Shown here in pieces: positions 44,101-53,271 of a stretch of DNA of 64,000 nucleotides. Within the stretch, counting starts at the first letter, position 1, and the number at the start of each line of letters is the position of its first letter. The position numbers and the translations under genes were made by a program. The notes below the pieces were generated by a model. It was not told the DNA's origin. It searched no databases and saw nothing but the letters and a program-made list of their open reading frames with translations. This stretch comes from Myxococcaceae bacterium JPH2 (lineage in GTDB: Bacteria > Myxococcota > Myxococcia > Myxococcales > Myxococcaceae). The DNA is taken from assembly GCA_016458225.1 (NCBI GenBank), contig JAEMGR010000003.1, forward strand, positions 682,001-746,000, read 5' to 3'.

Positions 44101-44316
44101 GCCCTGCCCCTCATCGCGGATGACGTGCTGGTGAACTTCGACCCCGAGCGCGCTCGGGCCGCCGTCCGCCTGTTCGCGCGGCTGGCCGAGCGCCACCAGG
44201 TCATCGCCTTCACCTGCCACCCCTGGCTGCGGGCACAGTTCGAAGCGGAAGGGGCCTGCGTGCGGGAGCTGTCCTCCTCGACCGCGCGCTTGGCCGGTAC
44301 CGGCACCGAACCCTAA
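41137..44316 (+). CDS. YhaN/SbcC-like SMC-type ATPase with central membrane hairpin
   Basis: A 1059-residue ATPase partner of the upstream nuclease, starting at GTG in a GTGA overlap. Walker A is LLYGPNEAGKSTLL (34-42). Long Ala/Arg/Glu-rich coiled coils run to about residue 480. Two hydrophobic helices (about 483-527: WLVGVGIALALLLAAVAGLV and LMAVLCGGVALALVGLLAYA) interrupt the coil where SbcC/Rad50 proteins have a zinc hook. A second coiled coil leads to the signature LSRGTREQLFLAFRLA and Walker B LPLIADDVLVNFD. The membrane hairpin is typical of the YhaN subgroup in my memory and would tether the complex to the membrane. Confidence 0.9.
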   Translation: MKPGLRIDGFQVQGFGHFAGFSSALRPGLNLLYGPNEAGKSTLLAFLRGVLFGFEKRGQAERYEPESGAFGGELRLETGAGPLVVRRLAGRRSEGELTVHGPDGDALPESFLRDALTHVPRELFFEVFAFRLDELSSFQNLAEQRGVSEALFAAGMRGARRLPDAVERLRKDVDALYAPRGQKPELNRVMRELEEVQRQLREVGDRPARYFEQREALGARSAEQQALEAELRATAREVDRLSRLDSALGDLTELARHHAEREALPPLEGFPTAGAARLDDILQRRKAYRAQQAQLAERLSFCSGELARLAAPWPVRERADLLRAALAAFSERSELMRGLPARRAALAAKRRQVEQGLGELGLSVDAVGLLALDLSASARGELERVAGRLEAADTRCREAESARASARESRERLEDTAVRAETEHAVLPDARPAQVRQRQAAAARFRTARSDLERLGEQRLELRRQIDSVRVQGEPAPSQSPLPAWLVGVGIALALLLAAVAGLVSGWLMAVLCGGVALALVGLLAYARQRVEATQHAHREAHAARQRWRQQEEERLRATLATLATREELILRELLGASSDLGLAPGASLADLAARDTALLEELHQAERREALQRERDALRTQRDAALRDEQRAEESFQLAGARSQALRAELGAFLEARRFPATATASTARALWSDAAALRQRLQDVMADEAALAEDEATCHEAAARLQAEAARAGLPPGAVEAVAARIAAALDEVRTQTAEQRQRESSYHDLLADKALLDQHVRDEDGALELLLAKGGCADEESFRRRAGQALRYAELTARVRELSQRIEALTGLDDGAAREAAREAGGEAGLKEALDFLRERHRVGSERLKAVLTEQGALNNQLQQWENDEQLATLRIQEESLRARASELATRYAADRLALALLGRARRRFEEEQQPRVIQLASELFSELTQGRYRRVFMPAGGERELRVGDGQRDWTAEQLSRGTREQLFLAFRLAAIRDFGEKNGALPLIADDVLVNFDPERARAAVRLFARLAERHQVIAFTCHPWLRAQFEAEGACVRELSSSTARLAGTGTEP

Positions 44317-44322
44317 AAAAAA

Positions 44323-44357
44323 CACTGGGAGCGCGCCCCCTCGACGCGCTCCCAGTG
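44323..44357. terminator. 13-bp stem-loop after the nuclease operon
   Basis: Perfect repeat CACTGGGAGCGCG / CGCGCTCCCAGTG with a 9-base loop, beginning 7 bases after the YhaN stop. A run of eight A bases on its left would be a U-tract for leftward transcription, so it could also stop transcripts entering from the right. Confidence 0.75.
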
Positions 44358-44660
44358 ACATGCGTTTCTCCCCCAGAGAAACGCTCCCCCTCTAGAAGCC
44401 GTGCCCCCCGGCACGACTCCATCGCCCCATCAGACGCGATGCGCCCGAATCCTTGAGCGCGGGGACAACCGCCCCACCGCTCCCCCTCTGACTGCACAGA
44501 CGCTGAGCGTCTGAAACCTTGAGCACCGGAACATCCCTCCGGCACTCCCCCCGCCCCACGGATGCTCCGCACCCGCTTCCTTGGGCACCGGCGGCTCTGC
44601 CCCCAGCGCCCCGACCTTTGTCTTGAAGACGCCACCCCGCCGATTCCTTGATTTTGGACA
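44358..44660. repeat. Phased tandem repeats of hairpin-forming units in intergenic region
   Basis: Between the nuclease operon and the trifunctional kinase gene, at least four imperfect units share a core CCTTG(A/G), at 44451, 44517, 44579 and 44646 (spacings 66, 62 and 67 bases). In the first three units it is preceded by a short palindrome (CGCGATGCG; CAGACGCT-G-AGCGTCTG; CGGA-TGC-TCCG) and followed by a second GC hairpin and a C-rich tract. A further hairpin GCGTTTCTC / GAGAAACGC (44362-44384) stands before them. The stems differ in sequence but keep pairing, suggesting a structured element. No coding frame here is convincing. Confidence 0.6.
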
Positions 44661-44793
44661 TCTTTATTTTTCGCCCGGCCTTCCCAGGACCCAGGCGAAG
44701 GGGGCCTCCGGTCCCGGCCGAGCGCCCGAGGGGGGCCGGGCACAGATTCAGCGGGTGCGTTCCGGAGCAGCGCCGCGCACGGGGACCCGCCCC

Positions 44794-47700
44794 ATGAGTC
44801 AGGCGTACGCCATCACCGAGACCCTTCAGGAAGGCGGACGGCTCCGCTGGTACCGCGCGACCCGGCTCGCGGACGGGCGCCCGGTGCTGCTGAAGGTGCT
44901 GGACCCTCAGCGGGGCCAGCCCGAGGACGTGGAACAGCTCCGTCACGAACAGGCCCTGGCTGAAGCGCTGGACCTCCCGTCGCTCGTGCGTCCGCTGGCC
45001 TGGGACAGCTGGCGCGGCATGCCCGCGCTGGTCCTGGAGGACTCGGGCGGGCAGCCCCTGGAGCGACTGCTGGGCGCCCCCGTGCCGCTGGAGCGCGTCC
45101 TGGAGCTGGCGGTGCGCATCGCGGCGGCGGTGGCGGCGCTCCACGCGCGGGACGTGCTCCACAAGGACCTCAAGCCCCCCCACATCTTCGTCCACCCGAC
45201 CACCTCCGAGGTGAAGCTGACCGGGTTGGGGCTCGCCTCGCGGCTGCCGCGCCACCCCGAGCCCGCTCCCGCGCCAAGGCGAGTGGAGGGCTCCCTGCCC
45301 TACCTCGCGCCGGAGCAGACGGGGCGCACGCACCGGGCTCCGGACCTCCGCGCCGACCTGTACGCGCTCGGCGTCACGCTCTACCAGCTCCTCACCGGCC
45401 GGCTCCCCTTTGAAGCGGGGGACGCGCTGGAGTGGATCCACTGCCACGTGGCGCGCCCGCCGCGCTCGCCCTTCGAACTCGTGCCGGACCTGCCTCGGCC
45501 CGTGGGAGAGATTCTCCTCAAGCTCCTGGCGAAGATGCCGGAGGACCGCTACCAGAGCGCGCGCGGGCTGGAGGATGACCTGGCGCGGTGCCTGGAGCAG
45601 TGGCGCGCGCATGGACGCATCGAGCCCTTCGCCCTCGACGCGCGGCAGGTGTCCGGCCGGCTCCAACCGCCGCGCAAGCTCTACGGCCGCGACGCGGACG
45701 CGGCCACCCTGCACCGCCACCTCCAGCACGTCATCGACACCGGGACGCCCGAGCTGCTCCTCGTGTCCGGCTACTCCGGCATCGGCAAGTCCACGCTGGT
45801 GCGGGAGCTGCTCGCGCCCGAGGCACGGGCTCGCGGCGCCTTCGTGTCCGGCAAGTTCGAGCAGTACCAGCGCGACCTCCCCTACGCCACGTTCGTCCAG
45901 GCGTTCCGCGAGCGCGTGCTGGAGCTGCTCGCGCAAGGTGAGGAGCGCATCGCGACGTGGGGCGCGCGCCTGCGCGAGGCCCTGGGCATCAACGGCCAGC
46001 TCGTCGTCGACGTGATTCCTCAAGTGGAGCTGCTCATCGGGCCGCAGCCTCCCGTGCCCGAGGTGCCCCCCGCCGAGGCGCGCAACCGGTTCCGCACCGT
46101 GCTGCGTCGGTTCATCGGCGTCCTCACTCAGGACGGGCAGCCGCTCGTGTTGCTGCTGGATGATCTCCAATGGGCGGACTCCGCGAGCCTCGCGCTCCTC
46201 CAGGACCTGCTCACCTCGCCGCACGCGCACCCCCTCTTCATCGTGGGCACGTACCGGGACAACGAGGTGACGCCCCGGCACCCGCTGACCTGGATGCGCG
46301 ACGAGGCGCGGCGCGAGGGCGCGCGCATCACGAACCTGGACCTCGGTCCGCTCGCGGAGGAGGACGTGGCCGCGCTGCTGGCCGACACGCTGCGCGGCTC
46401 GCGCGAGGACGTGGCGCCGCTCGCCGGGCTCGTTCACGAGAAGACCGCGGGCAATCCCTTCTTCACGCTCCAGTTCCTCGCCGCGCTCTACGAGGAGCAC
46501 CTGCTCGAATTCGACGGGCAGACCCTGGCCTGGCGCTGGGACCTGGAGCGGATCCGCGACAAGGGCTTCACCGACAACGTCGCCGAGTTCATGGCGGACA
46601 AGCTGCGGCGACTTCCTCGGGAGACCCAGGAGGCGCTCGGCCCGCTCGCCAACCTGGGGTCGCGCGCGGGACTCGACCTGCTCGCGAGGTTCCTCGAGCG
46701 CGACGAGACCCGGACCCGCGCCGCGCTCGAAGAGGCCGTCCGCGCGGGACTCCTTCGTCCGGAGGAAGAGAGCTACGCGTTCGTCCACGACCGCGTGCGC
46801 GAGGCAGCCGCGTCACTCGTCCCCGAGGAGCAGCGCCCTGCCCTGCACCTGCGGCTCGGCCGCATGCTGCGCGCGCGCCTGACGCCCGAGTCCCCCACCG
46901 AGCAGCGCTTCGCCGCCGCGCATCAGCTCAACCTGGGGCGGCATCTGCTCACCGACCCCGAGGAGCGCGAGGACCTGCGCCGGCTCGACATGCAGGTGGC
47001 CGCCCGCGCGAAGGCATCCGTCGCGTATGCCTCCGCGCGCGACCACTTGCGACTGGCCACGGAGCTGCTCCCCGAGGAGGCCTGGGATGCGCATCCCGCG
47101 GAGACCTTCGCGCTCTACCTGGAGCGCTCCGAATGCGAATACCTGGCTGGAGACTTCGCGTGCGCGGACGCGCTGTTCCATCTGCTCGTCGACCACGCGC
47201 GCACGGACGTGGAGCACGCGCGGATCGCCATCCTGCGCATGCGGCTGTATCAGGTGTCCGGGCGCTACAGCGACGGAGTGGACGTCGCGCTGGAGGCCCT
47301 GGCGCGGCTGGGCGTGACGTTCCCCGAGTCGGCATCGGAGCTGCGCGCCGCGACGCAGGCCAAGGTGCAGGCCGTGCCCAACGACTTGCACGGCCGCCGC
47401 ATCGAGGACCTTGAAGAGGCGCCGGTGGTCACCGACCCACGCGTGCGAGCCATCCTCGACCTGCTGGCGGAGTCCATCCCGTGCGCGTCCATCAGCCGGC
47501 CCGAGCTGTTCCCCGTGCTGGCCCTGGAGGCGGTGCGCGTCTCGCTGCGCGAGGGGAACACCGAGGCGTCCTGCTTCGCCTACAGCGCTTACGGTTCGAT
47601 GCGGGTGTCCCTGTTCCAGGACATCCCCTCGGCCTTCGCGTACTCGGAGATGTCGCTGCGCCTCAATGCGCGGTTCCACGACGTGCGGCGCCGCGGAATG

Positions 47701-50466
47701 CTCCTGCACCTGCACGGCAACTTCATCCACTCGTGGGGCCGGCCCTTCTCCGCCACGCTGCCCATCGTCGAGGAGGCGTTCCGCTCCTGCCTGGAAGTGG
47801 GCGACCTCGTCTTCGCGGGCTACCTGTCCGCCCTCACCGTGTGGCTGCACTGGGAGCTGGGCGAGCCGCTCGACGCGGTGCTGGAGGCTTCGCGCCCGTA
47901 TGCCGCGTTCGCGCGCGACAGCCACAACGAGCCCATGTACCAGTCCATCCGCGCGCAGCAGCAGTTCGTGGCCGCGCTGCGCGGACGGACGCGGGGCCCC
48001 ACGCGACTCGATGACGCCACCTTCGACGCCGAGGCGTGCCTCGAAGCGCTCACCCGGGTGAGCGCCCACACCGCGCTCGCGTTCTTCCACGTCATCCACG
48101 AACTGACCGCCCTCATCCAGGATGAGCCCGAGGAAGCGCTGGAGGCGGCCCTGCGCGCGGCACCCTGGGCCCGCGCGCTGATGGGTCTGCCCATGGAGGC
48201 CACCCACACCTTCGCGCTCGGACTCACGCTCACCTCACCCGCGGCACTCGCCGCCGACGCCGCCCGCCGCCAAGGACTCCCCTCGCTCCAGTCCCTGCTC
48301 GACCGGCTCGAATACTGGGCGGAGCACAGCCCGCGGAACTACCGCGCGCCCTACCTGCTGCTGTCCGCCGAGGTCGCGCGCGTCGAGGGCCGAGAGACCG
48401 AAGCCGAGCGCCTGTACCCCCAGGCCGCGCTCGCCGCGCGCACCAGCGGCCTCTTGCACCACGAGGCCCTGGCCCACGAGCGCGCCGCCGCCTTCCACCG
48501 TGCCCGCGGCGCCGATGCCCTCGCGGACGAAGCCCTGCGCGACGCCCGAGCCGCCTATGTCCGCTGGGGCGCCGAGGGGAAGGTGCGGCGGCTCGACCAG
48601 CACCACCCGAGTCTGGCGGAGGTCCGCGCCGCGCCCACCAGCGCCACCGTCGCGGTGTCCAACGAGCAGCTCGACCTGCTCGCGGTGGTGAAGGCTTCGC
48701 AGATCATCTCAGGCGTCATCGAGCGAGGCGCGCTGATCCGCACGCTGCTGCGCGTGGTGCTGGAGCAAGGCGGTGCGCAGCGGGGTGTGCTCGTCCTCGC
48801 CCAAGGGGAGGACCTGCTCATCGAGGCGGAGGCCACCCTGGAGGACAACCGCGTGGAGACCGCGCTGCACCCCTCGCTCCCGGTGGTGACTTCTCCCACG
48901 CTCGTGCCGCCATCGCTCCTGCGATACGCGGCCCTGACCGGGGCGCGGGTGCTGCTGGACGACGCCTCGCGCAGCGACCGGTTCTCCCAAGACCCGTACA
49001 TCGCGCTGTGTCGGCCTCGCGCGGTGCTGGCGCTGCCCGTGCGCCGGCAGGCCCGCGTGGTGGGACTGCTCTACCTGGAGAACAACCTGCTGACCGGGGC
49101 CTTCACGCCCGAGCGCCTCGCCGCCCTGGAGCTGCTCGCGTCCCAGGCGGCCATCTCGCTGGAGAACGCGCAACTGCTCGCGCGAGAGCGGACCTCGCGC
49201 GAGGCGGCCGAGGCGGAGCGACAGCGCTCCACCTTCCTCGCCGAGGCGGGCGCGCTGCTGTCCGAGTCGCTCGACGCCGACGAGACGCTCGCGCGCCTGG
49301 GACGGCTGAGCGTGCGCTCGCTGGCGGACTGGTGCGTCATCGACCTCGTCATGGAGGGAGGCGGCATCCGCCGACTCGCGGGCGCTCACGCGGACCCGTC
49401 CAAGGAACCCCTGCTTCAGGAGCTCCGACGGCGCTACCCACCCCGACGCGACGCGATGCACGTGACCCCCAGCGACCTGCAACGCGACGAGCCCCTCCTG
49501 CTCCCGGACCTGTCGGAGGAGTTCCTGCGCGGGACCTCCGACGACGACACGCAGGCGCGGCTCCTCCGCGAGCTGGGCACCCGCAGCGTGCTGGTGGTTC
49601 CGCTGATGGCGCGCGGGCAGGACATCGGCGTGCTCACCCTCGCCTCGGGAACACCCGGCCGCTGGTCGCGCGCCGACCAGACCCTCATCCAAGAGGTGGC
49701 GCGCCGGGCTGCGGTGGCCATCGACAACGCGCGGCTCCACCAGGAAACCCAGCGAGCCGTCCGCATGCGCGACGAGTTCCTCTCCATGGCGGCCCACGAG
49801 CTGCGCACGCCGTTCACGTCCCTGCGACTCCAGCTCCAGAGCCTCCAGCGCGCGGTGGATCAGGAGCGGGTGCACCTGCCGGACACGGAGGGCCGCAAGC
49901 TCTCTCGCGCGCTCGCCCAGTCAAACCACCTGGTGGAGCTGGTGAAGACGCTGCTCGACGTGTCGCAGGTCAGCGGCGGGCAGGTCATCGTGGAGCCCGG
50001 ACCGGTGGACCTCGCGGAGCTGGCGCGAGAGGTGACCCGTCGCTTCGAGGAGGCGTTCGCGCGCGTGGGCTGCCGGCTCGTCCTGCACACCGTCCCCTGC
50101 CCAGGCCAGTGGGACGGGCCCCGGCTGGAGCAGGTCCTCACCAACCTGCTCACCAACGCGCTCAAGTTCGGCGCGGGCCGGCCCATCGAGGTCACCGTCG
50201 AGGCCGAACCGGGGCTGGCGCGGCTGACGGTGCGGGACCATGGCATCGGCATCGACCGGGAGCGCCAGCCTCGGCTCTTCGAGCGCTACGGGCGCGGGGT
50301 GTCCCCCTCCCACTATGGCGGCCTGGGGCTGGGCCTGTACCTGAGCCGCAAGGTGGTGGAGGCGCACGGCGGCAGCATCCACGTCCACAGCCAGCCCGGG
50401 GCGGGGGCGACCTTCACCGTGGAGCTGCCTCGCGCCACCGGCCGGGCCCGAGCGGACGGGGCCTGA
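44794..50466 (+). CDS. Trifunctional Ser/Thr-kinase / AAA ATPase / GAF sensor histidine kinase
   Basis: A 1890-residue signalling protein. Residues about 1-280 are a protein-kinase-like domain (VLLKVLD, HKDLKPPHIFV with Asp125, PEQTGRTHR, LGVTLYQLLTGRLPF), but the DFG motif is GLG (144-146) and the glycine loop is weak, so ATP chemistry is doubtful. Residues about 300-600 are an STAND/AAA NTPase (Walker A GYSGIGKST at 326-334; Walker B LVLLLDDLQWAD), followed by a long TPR-like helical region. Two GAF domains (about 1300-1450 and 1480-1640) precede HisKA (MAAHELRTPF, His1668) and HATPase_c (LTNLLTNALKFGAG, RDHGIGIDRERQ, GGLGLGLYLSRKVVEAHGG). No receiver is attached or adjacent. This giant architecture is characteristic of myxobacteria and cyanobacteria. 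Confidence 0.93.
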   Translation: MSQAYAITETLQEGGRLRWYRATRLADGRPVLLKVLDPQRGQPEDVEQLRHEQALAEALDLPSLVRPLAWDSWRGMPALVLEDSGGQPLERLLGAPVPLERVLELAVRIAAAVAALHARDVLHKDLKPPHIFVHPTTSEVKLTGLGLASRLPRHPEPAPAPRRVEGSLPYLAPEQTGRTHRAPDLRADLYALGVTLYQLLTGRLPFEAGDALEWIHCHVARPPRSPFELVPDLPRPVGEILLKLLAKMPEDRYQSARGLEDDLARCLEQWRAHGRIEPFALDARQVSGRLQPPRKLYGRDADAATLHRHLQHVIDTGTPELLLVSGYSGIGKSTLVRELLAPEARARGAFVSGKFEQYQRDLPYATFVQAFRERVLELLAQGEERIATWGARLREALGINGQLVVDVIPQVELLIGPQPPVPEVPPAEARNRFRTVLRRFIGVLTQDGQPLVLLLDDLQWADSASLALLQDLLTSPHAHPLFIVGTYRDNEVTPRHPLTWMRDEARREGARITNLDLGPLAEEDVAALLADTLRGSREDVAPLAGLVHEKTAGNPFFTLQFLAALYEEHLLEFDGQTLAWRWDLERIRDKGFTDNVAEFMADKLRRLPRETQEALGPLANLGSRAGLDLLARFLERDETRTRAALEEAVRAGLLRPEEESYAFVHDRVREAAASLVPEEQRPALHLRLGRMLRARLTPESPTEQRFAAAHQLNLGRHLLTDPEEREDLRRLDMQVAARAKASVAYASARDHLRLATELLPEEAWDAHPAETFALYLERSECEYLAGDFACADALFHLLVDHARTDVEHARIAILRMRLYQVSGRYSDGVDVALEALARLGVTFPESASELRAATQAKVQAVPNDLHGRRIEDLEEAPVVTDPRVRAILDLLAESIPCASISRPELFPVLALEAVRVSLREGNTEASCFAYSAYGSMRVSLFQDIPSAFAYSEMSLRLNARFHDVRRRGMLLHLHGNFIHSWGRPFSATLPIVEEAFRSCLEVGDLVFAGYLSALTVWLHWELGEPLDAVLEASRPYAAFARDSHNEPMYQSIRAQQQFVAALRGRTRGPTRLDDATFDAEACLEALTRVSAHTALAFFHVIHELTALIQDEPEEALEAALRAAPWARALMGLPMEATHTFALGLTLTSPAALAADAARRQGLPSLQSLLDRLEYWAEHSPRNYRAPYLLLSAEVARVEGRETEAERLYPQAALAARTSGLLHHEALAHERAAAFHRARGADALADEALRDARAAYVRWGAEGKVRRLDQHHPSLAEVRAAPTSATVAVSNEQLDLLAVVKASQIISGVIERGALIRTLLRVVLEQGGAQRGVLVLAQGEDLLIEAEATLEDNRVETALHPSLPVVTSPTLVPPSLLRYAALTGARVLLDDASRSDRFSQDPYIALCRPRAVLALPVRRQARVVGLLYLENNLLTGAFTPERLAALELLASQAAISLENAQLLARERTSREAAEAERQRSTFLAEAGALLSESLDADETLARLGRLSVRSLADWCVIDLVMEGGGIRRLAGAHADPSKEPLLQELRRRYPPRRDAMHVTPSDLQRDEPLLLPDLSEEFLRGTSDDDTQARLLRELGTRSVLVVPLMARGQDIGVLTLASGTPGRWSRADQTLIQEVARRAAVAIDNARLHQETQRAVRMRDEFLSMAAHELRTPFTSLRLQLQSLQRAVDQERVHLPDTEGRKLSRALAQSNHLVELVKTLLDVSQVSGGQVIVEPGPVDLAELAREVTRRFEEAFARVGCRLVLHTVPCPGQWDGPRLEQVLTNLLTNALKFGAGRPIEVTVEAEPGLARLTVRDHGIGIDRERQPRLFERYGRGVSPSHYGGLGLGLYLSRKVVEAHGGSIHVHSQPGAGATFTVELPRATGRARADGA

Positions 50467-50525
50467 ACCCCCCGGAAACCGACGGGCGCGCACCCACCGC
50501 CGCGCCTGTGTTAAATCCGCGACCC

Positions 50526-53255
50526 ATGTCCACGAGCGATGTGCTGAGCGCGGCCGACCTCGAACGACTGGCCCGAGCCGAGGCGCCGGACCTGGCGGAC
50601 GCGGTGCTCGCGTTCCTCGGTCAGCCCGAGCCGACCTCCGACAAGCCCCTGCCCAAGGGCGCCCTCGACTTCGACAAGCTGCTCCGCCTGCTCTCGCAGG
50701 CCCAGGAACGCGCCGACGCCAAGGACCGCCACACCGCCGCCCACGAGGCCTGGCAGCGTTACCTGGCGCAGAAGGACGTGCCCCTGCCGGCGCGCTTCGC
50801 CCTGGCGGACCTGCTCGTGTCCCTCTACGAGAAGAACACCGACGCCTCGCGCGCGGCCCTGTTCGAACTCGTCCGGCGCGCGGATCTGCGCTTCGGCCTG
50901 TGGGGCGGCCTCAAGCGCATCTACAAGCTGGCCGAGGCCCGCCATGACGCCGAGATGTTCGGCATCCTCGCGTGGCGCTTCGACACCGAGCGCGGCGCGG
51001 GCAGCCGTCGCCGCGAGGTGAGCGGCGGCACCCTCACCTACCTCCAGCGGCGCGCGTGGCGTTACCTGCGCCTGCTGGGCGCGGGCGTCCCGGAGCTGTA
51101 CCCGCAGTTCGCCGTCGAGGTGCTCCGGCACTACACGCCCGAGACGCGGTGGCGCTCGAGCTGGGTGGCGAACCACGTCTGGGCCCACGCCAGCAAGAAC
51201 TACGCGGCCTCCACCTTCCCCATCGAGCCGCCCAAGGACATGGTGAAGCAGCGCGCGTTCCCGGACGCGTGGAAGCGCTCGCCGGACGCGCTGATGCGAC
51301 TGCTCGACACGTGCCAGGCGGACCCCGCCGCGAGCTTCGCCATCCAGGGCCTGCGCAAGGACTTCCCCGAGGCGCTGCGCAAGGTGACGCCCGCGTGGTT
51401 GGACCGGCTCGCGCGCCGGCCGCTGGGCAGCGCGCACGACTTCCTCGTGGAGACCCTCCAGGGCTCGCCCGAGTTCCACCAGGGCAAGCTGCGCGCGCTC
51501 GGCCTGCATGAGGCGGTGCTCGCGCTCCTGCTGTCACCCAGCACGCAGGCCCGCGCCTACGCCATCGAGTACGCCCGCGCGCACGCGCAGGACCTGGCGC
51601 CCGAGCGGCTCGCGGAGCTGGTGGCCAAGGGCGCCAACGACGTGAAGGCCTACGCCGCCGCCGCGCTGGAGAAGCACAACCCGCGCGAGCTGGGGCTGGA
51701 GCTGTTGGGGCGGCTGCTCATCACCAAGCCCACCGCGGCCTTCGCGGCCAAGGCGCTGGAGCAATCCTTCGACCGCGCCGAGCTGACGCACCCCTTCCTC
51801 CAGAGCCTGTTCTACGGCACCAGCGAGCAGCTCGCGTGGGCCAAGGGCTACGTATCCTCCAAGTACGCCGCGGGGGAGATGCCCGCCGCGTTCTGGAAGG
51901 ACCTCATCGCCGACGCGAAGCGCTCCGCGCAGCCCGCCCAGGTGGAAGACCTGGCGATGAAGACGCTCGCGACCTACAAGCCGGCGGACATCGGTCCCGA
52001 GTGGCTGCTGGACAAGGTGGCCCACCCGCGGCTGGGACGTCAGGCCGCGCAGTGGCTCACGCGCGCGGACAGCCTGCCCGGCCTGGATGTGGAGCGGGTA
52101 AAGGCGCTCGTCTTCAGCGCCAAGCACCGCGCCACCGCGCTGGCCCTCTTGGGCAACCGCAAGTTCTTCACCCCGCGCCAGCTCACGGTGCCCTGGCTGT
52201 TGGCGCTGGCTCGGCGCGCGGACCCCACGCTGCACGACTTCGCCCACCGCTACCTGCTGGAGAACGTGGCGCCGGCGGACTTCAGCGACTCCGGCGACGC
52301 GGCCGCGGGCCTGGAGCGCCTCTTCGAGCTGGCCCTGGGCGCCAAGCAGCCCGTGCCGGCGCGCGCCTTCGCGCAGACGTACCTGCGCTGCCACCACCCC
52401 ATCATCGGACCGGAGCAGCCCGAGGCGAAGTCCTACGACATCAAGCCCAAGGCGCCGCGCAAGGCGTACACGCCGGAGAAGCTGTGGCCGGCGCTGTTCG
52501 ACGCGCGCGACGACGTGCGCCGCTTCGCCCTGGCCATCACCCGCGCGGAGCTGCGCGCCTGGGGCTGGCACACGCGCGTGTATGAGCTGGCCGAGTCGGA
52601 CGCCAAGGAAGTGCGCAACCTCGCCTATGACGCCCTCCTGCGCGCGGGCGAGGCGGGCGCGGACGCGCGCTGCACCCTCCAGCCCGAGGAGCTGGACGCG
52701 GTGAAGGTGTTCACGCTCACCGAGTCCACCAAGCGCAGCACGCGCGAGGTGGCGGTGGAGCTCATCCGTCGGCACTACGCGCGCCTGGGCGGCGCCGAGC
52801 GGCTCGCGTGGCTCATGCAGAGCGCGGACCGCGAGGTGGGCCTCTTCGCCGTGCGGCTGCTCTGGGAGAAGCACCGGCCCATGCACCTGCCGGAGGGCTG
52901 GAAGCCCTCGGGGCCGAAGAACGCGCTGCCGGACCGCACGGGCTCGGATCGCTTCGCCAACGTGGAGGCGCTGCGCACCTTCCTGCGGCGCATGCTCTTC
53001 GGCCTGCCGCCGGGCCGCGCCAAGGAGGCCCGCGAGGGCGAGGTGCAGCGCCGCCTCTCCGCGAGCGTGGCCAAGCGCCGCGTCATCGAGCTGGTGCGCG
53101 ACCTGGGCCTGGAGGACGAAGCCTTCGCGCGGGTGGTGGCGCCCGTGCTGAGCGAGTTCACCGGCTCGATTGCGAAGGGCGAGTGGCAGAGCTGCCTCGC
53201 CTCGCTGGTGCAGCTGCGCGCCGCGCACCCGGCCGCGCAGCTCGGCGGCGTCTGA
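50526..53255 (+). CDS. HEAT-repeat-like helical scaffold protein
   Basis: A 909-residue all-helical protein without signal peptide, starting MSTSDVLSAADLERLARAE. Conserved-looking N-terminal stretches (WQRYLAQKDVPLPARFALAD, LWGGLKRIYKLAEARHDAEM, GGTLTYLQRRAWRYLRLLGAG) precede repeated helical pairs such as DLAPERLAELVAKGANDVKA followed by YAAAALEKHNP, and DAKEVRNLAYDALLRAGEAG, typical of HEAT/armadillo solenoids. No enzymatic motif is seen. No Shine-Dalgarno sequence precedes the ATG, which sits 12 bases after a TTAAAT sequence, so leaderless translation is possible. A second, much larger HEAT protein lies 4 kb downstream; a common system is possible but unproven. Confidence 0.7.
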   Translation: MSTSDVLSAADLERLARAEAPDLADAVLAFLGQPEPTSDKPLPKGALDFDKLLRLLSQAQERADAKDRHTAAHEAWQRYLAQKDVPLPARFALADLLVSLYEKNTDASRAALFELVRRADLRFGLWGGLKRIYKLAEARHDAEMFGILAWRFDTERGAGSRRREVSGGTLTYLQRRAWRYLRLLGAGVPELYPQFAVEVLRHYTPETRWRSSWVANHVWAHASKNYAASTFPIEPPKDMVKQRAFPDAWKRSPDALMRLLDTCQADPAASFAIQGLRKDFPEALRKVTPAWLDRLARRPLGSAHDFLVETLQGSPEFHQGKLRALGLHEAVLALLLSPSTQARAYAIEYARAHAQDLAPERLAELVAKGANDVKAYAAAALEKHNPRELGLELLGRLLITKPTAAFAAKALEQSFDRAELTHPFLQSLFYGTSEQLAWAKGYVSSKYAAGEMPAAFWKDLIADAKRSAQPAQVEDLAMKTLATYKPADIGPEWLLDKVAHPRLGRQAAQWLTRADSLPGLDVERVKALVFSAKHRATALALLGNRKFFTPRQLTVPWLLALARRADPTLHDFAHRYLLENVAPADFSDSGDAAAGLERLFELALGAKQPVPARAFAQTYLRCHHPIIGPEQPEAKSYDIKPKAPRKAYTPEKLWPALFDARDDVRRFALAITRAELRAWGWHTRVYELAESDAKEVRNLAYDALLRAGEAGADARCTLQPEELDAVKVFTLTESTKRSTREVAVELIRRHYARLGGAERLAWLMQSADREVGLFAVRLLWEKHRPMHLPEGWKPSGPKNALPDRTGSDRFANVEALRTFLRRMLFGLPPGRAKEAREGEVQRRLSASVAKRRVIELVRDLGLEDEAFARVVAPVLSEFTGSIAKGEWQSCLASLVQLRAAHPAAQLGGV

Positions 53256-53271
53256 GGCCGGTCGCTCGGCT

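Noticed and set aside
41620-44361. Large minus-strand frames opposite the YhaN ATPase
   Set aside because: No motifs; they result from GC bias in the coiled-coil coding sequence, whose Walker and signature motifs are intact on the plus strand.
44392-46788. 798-codon minus-strand frame covering the repeats and kinase start
   Set aside because: Antisense shadow of the kinase gene; low-complexity Arg/Gly/Leu composition.
49008-50525. N-terminal extension of the HEAT gene through the histidine-kinase gene
   Set aside because: The frame is open only by composition; helical protein character begins at MSTSDVLSAADLE (50526).
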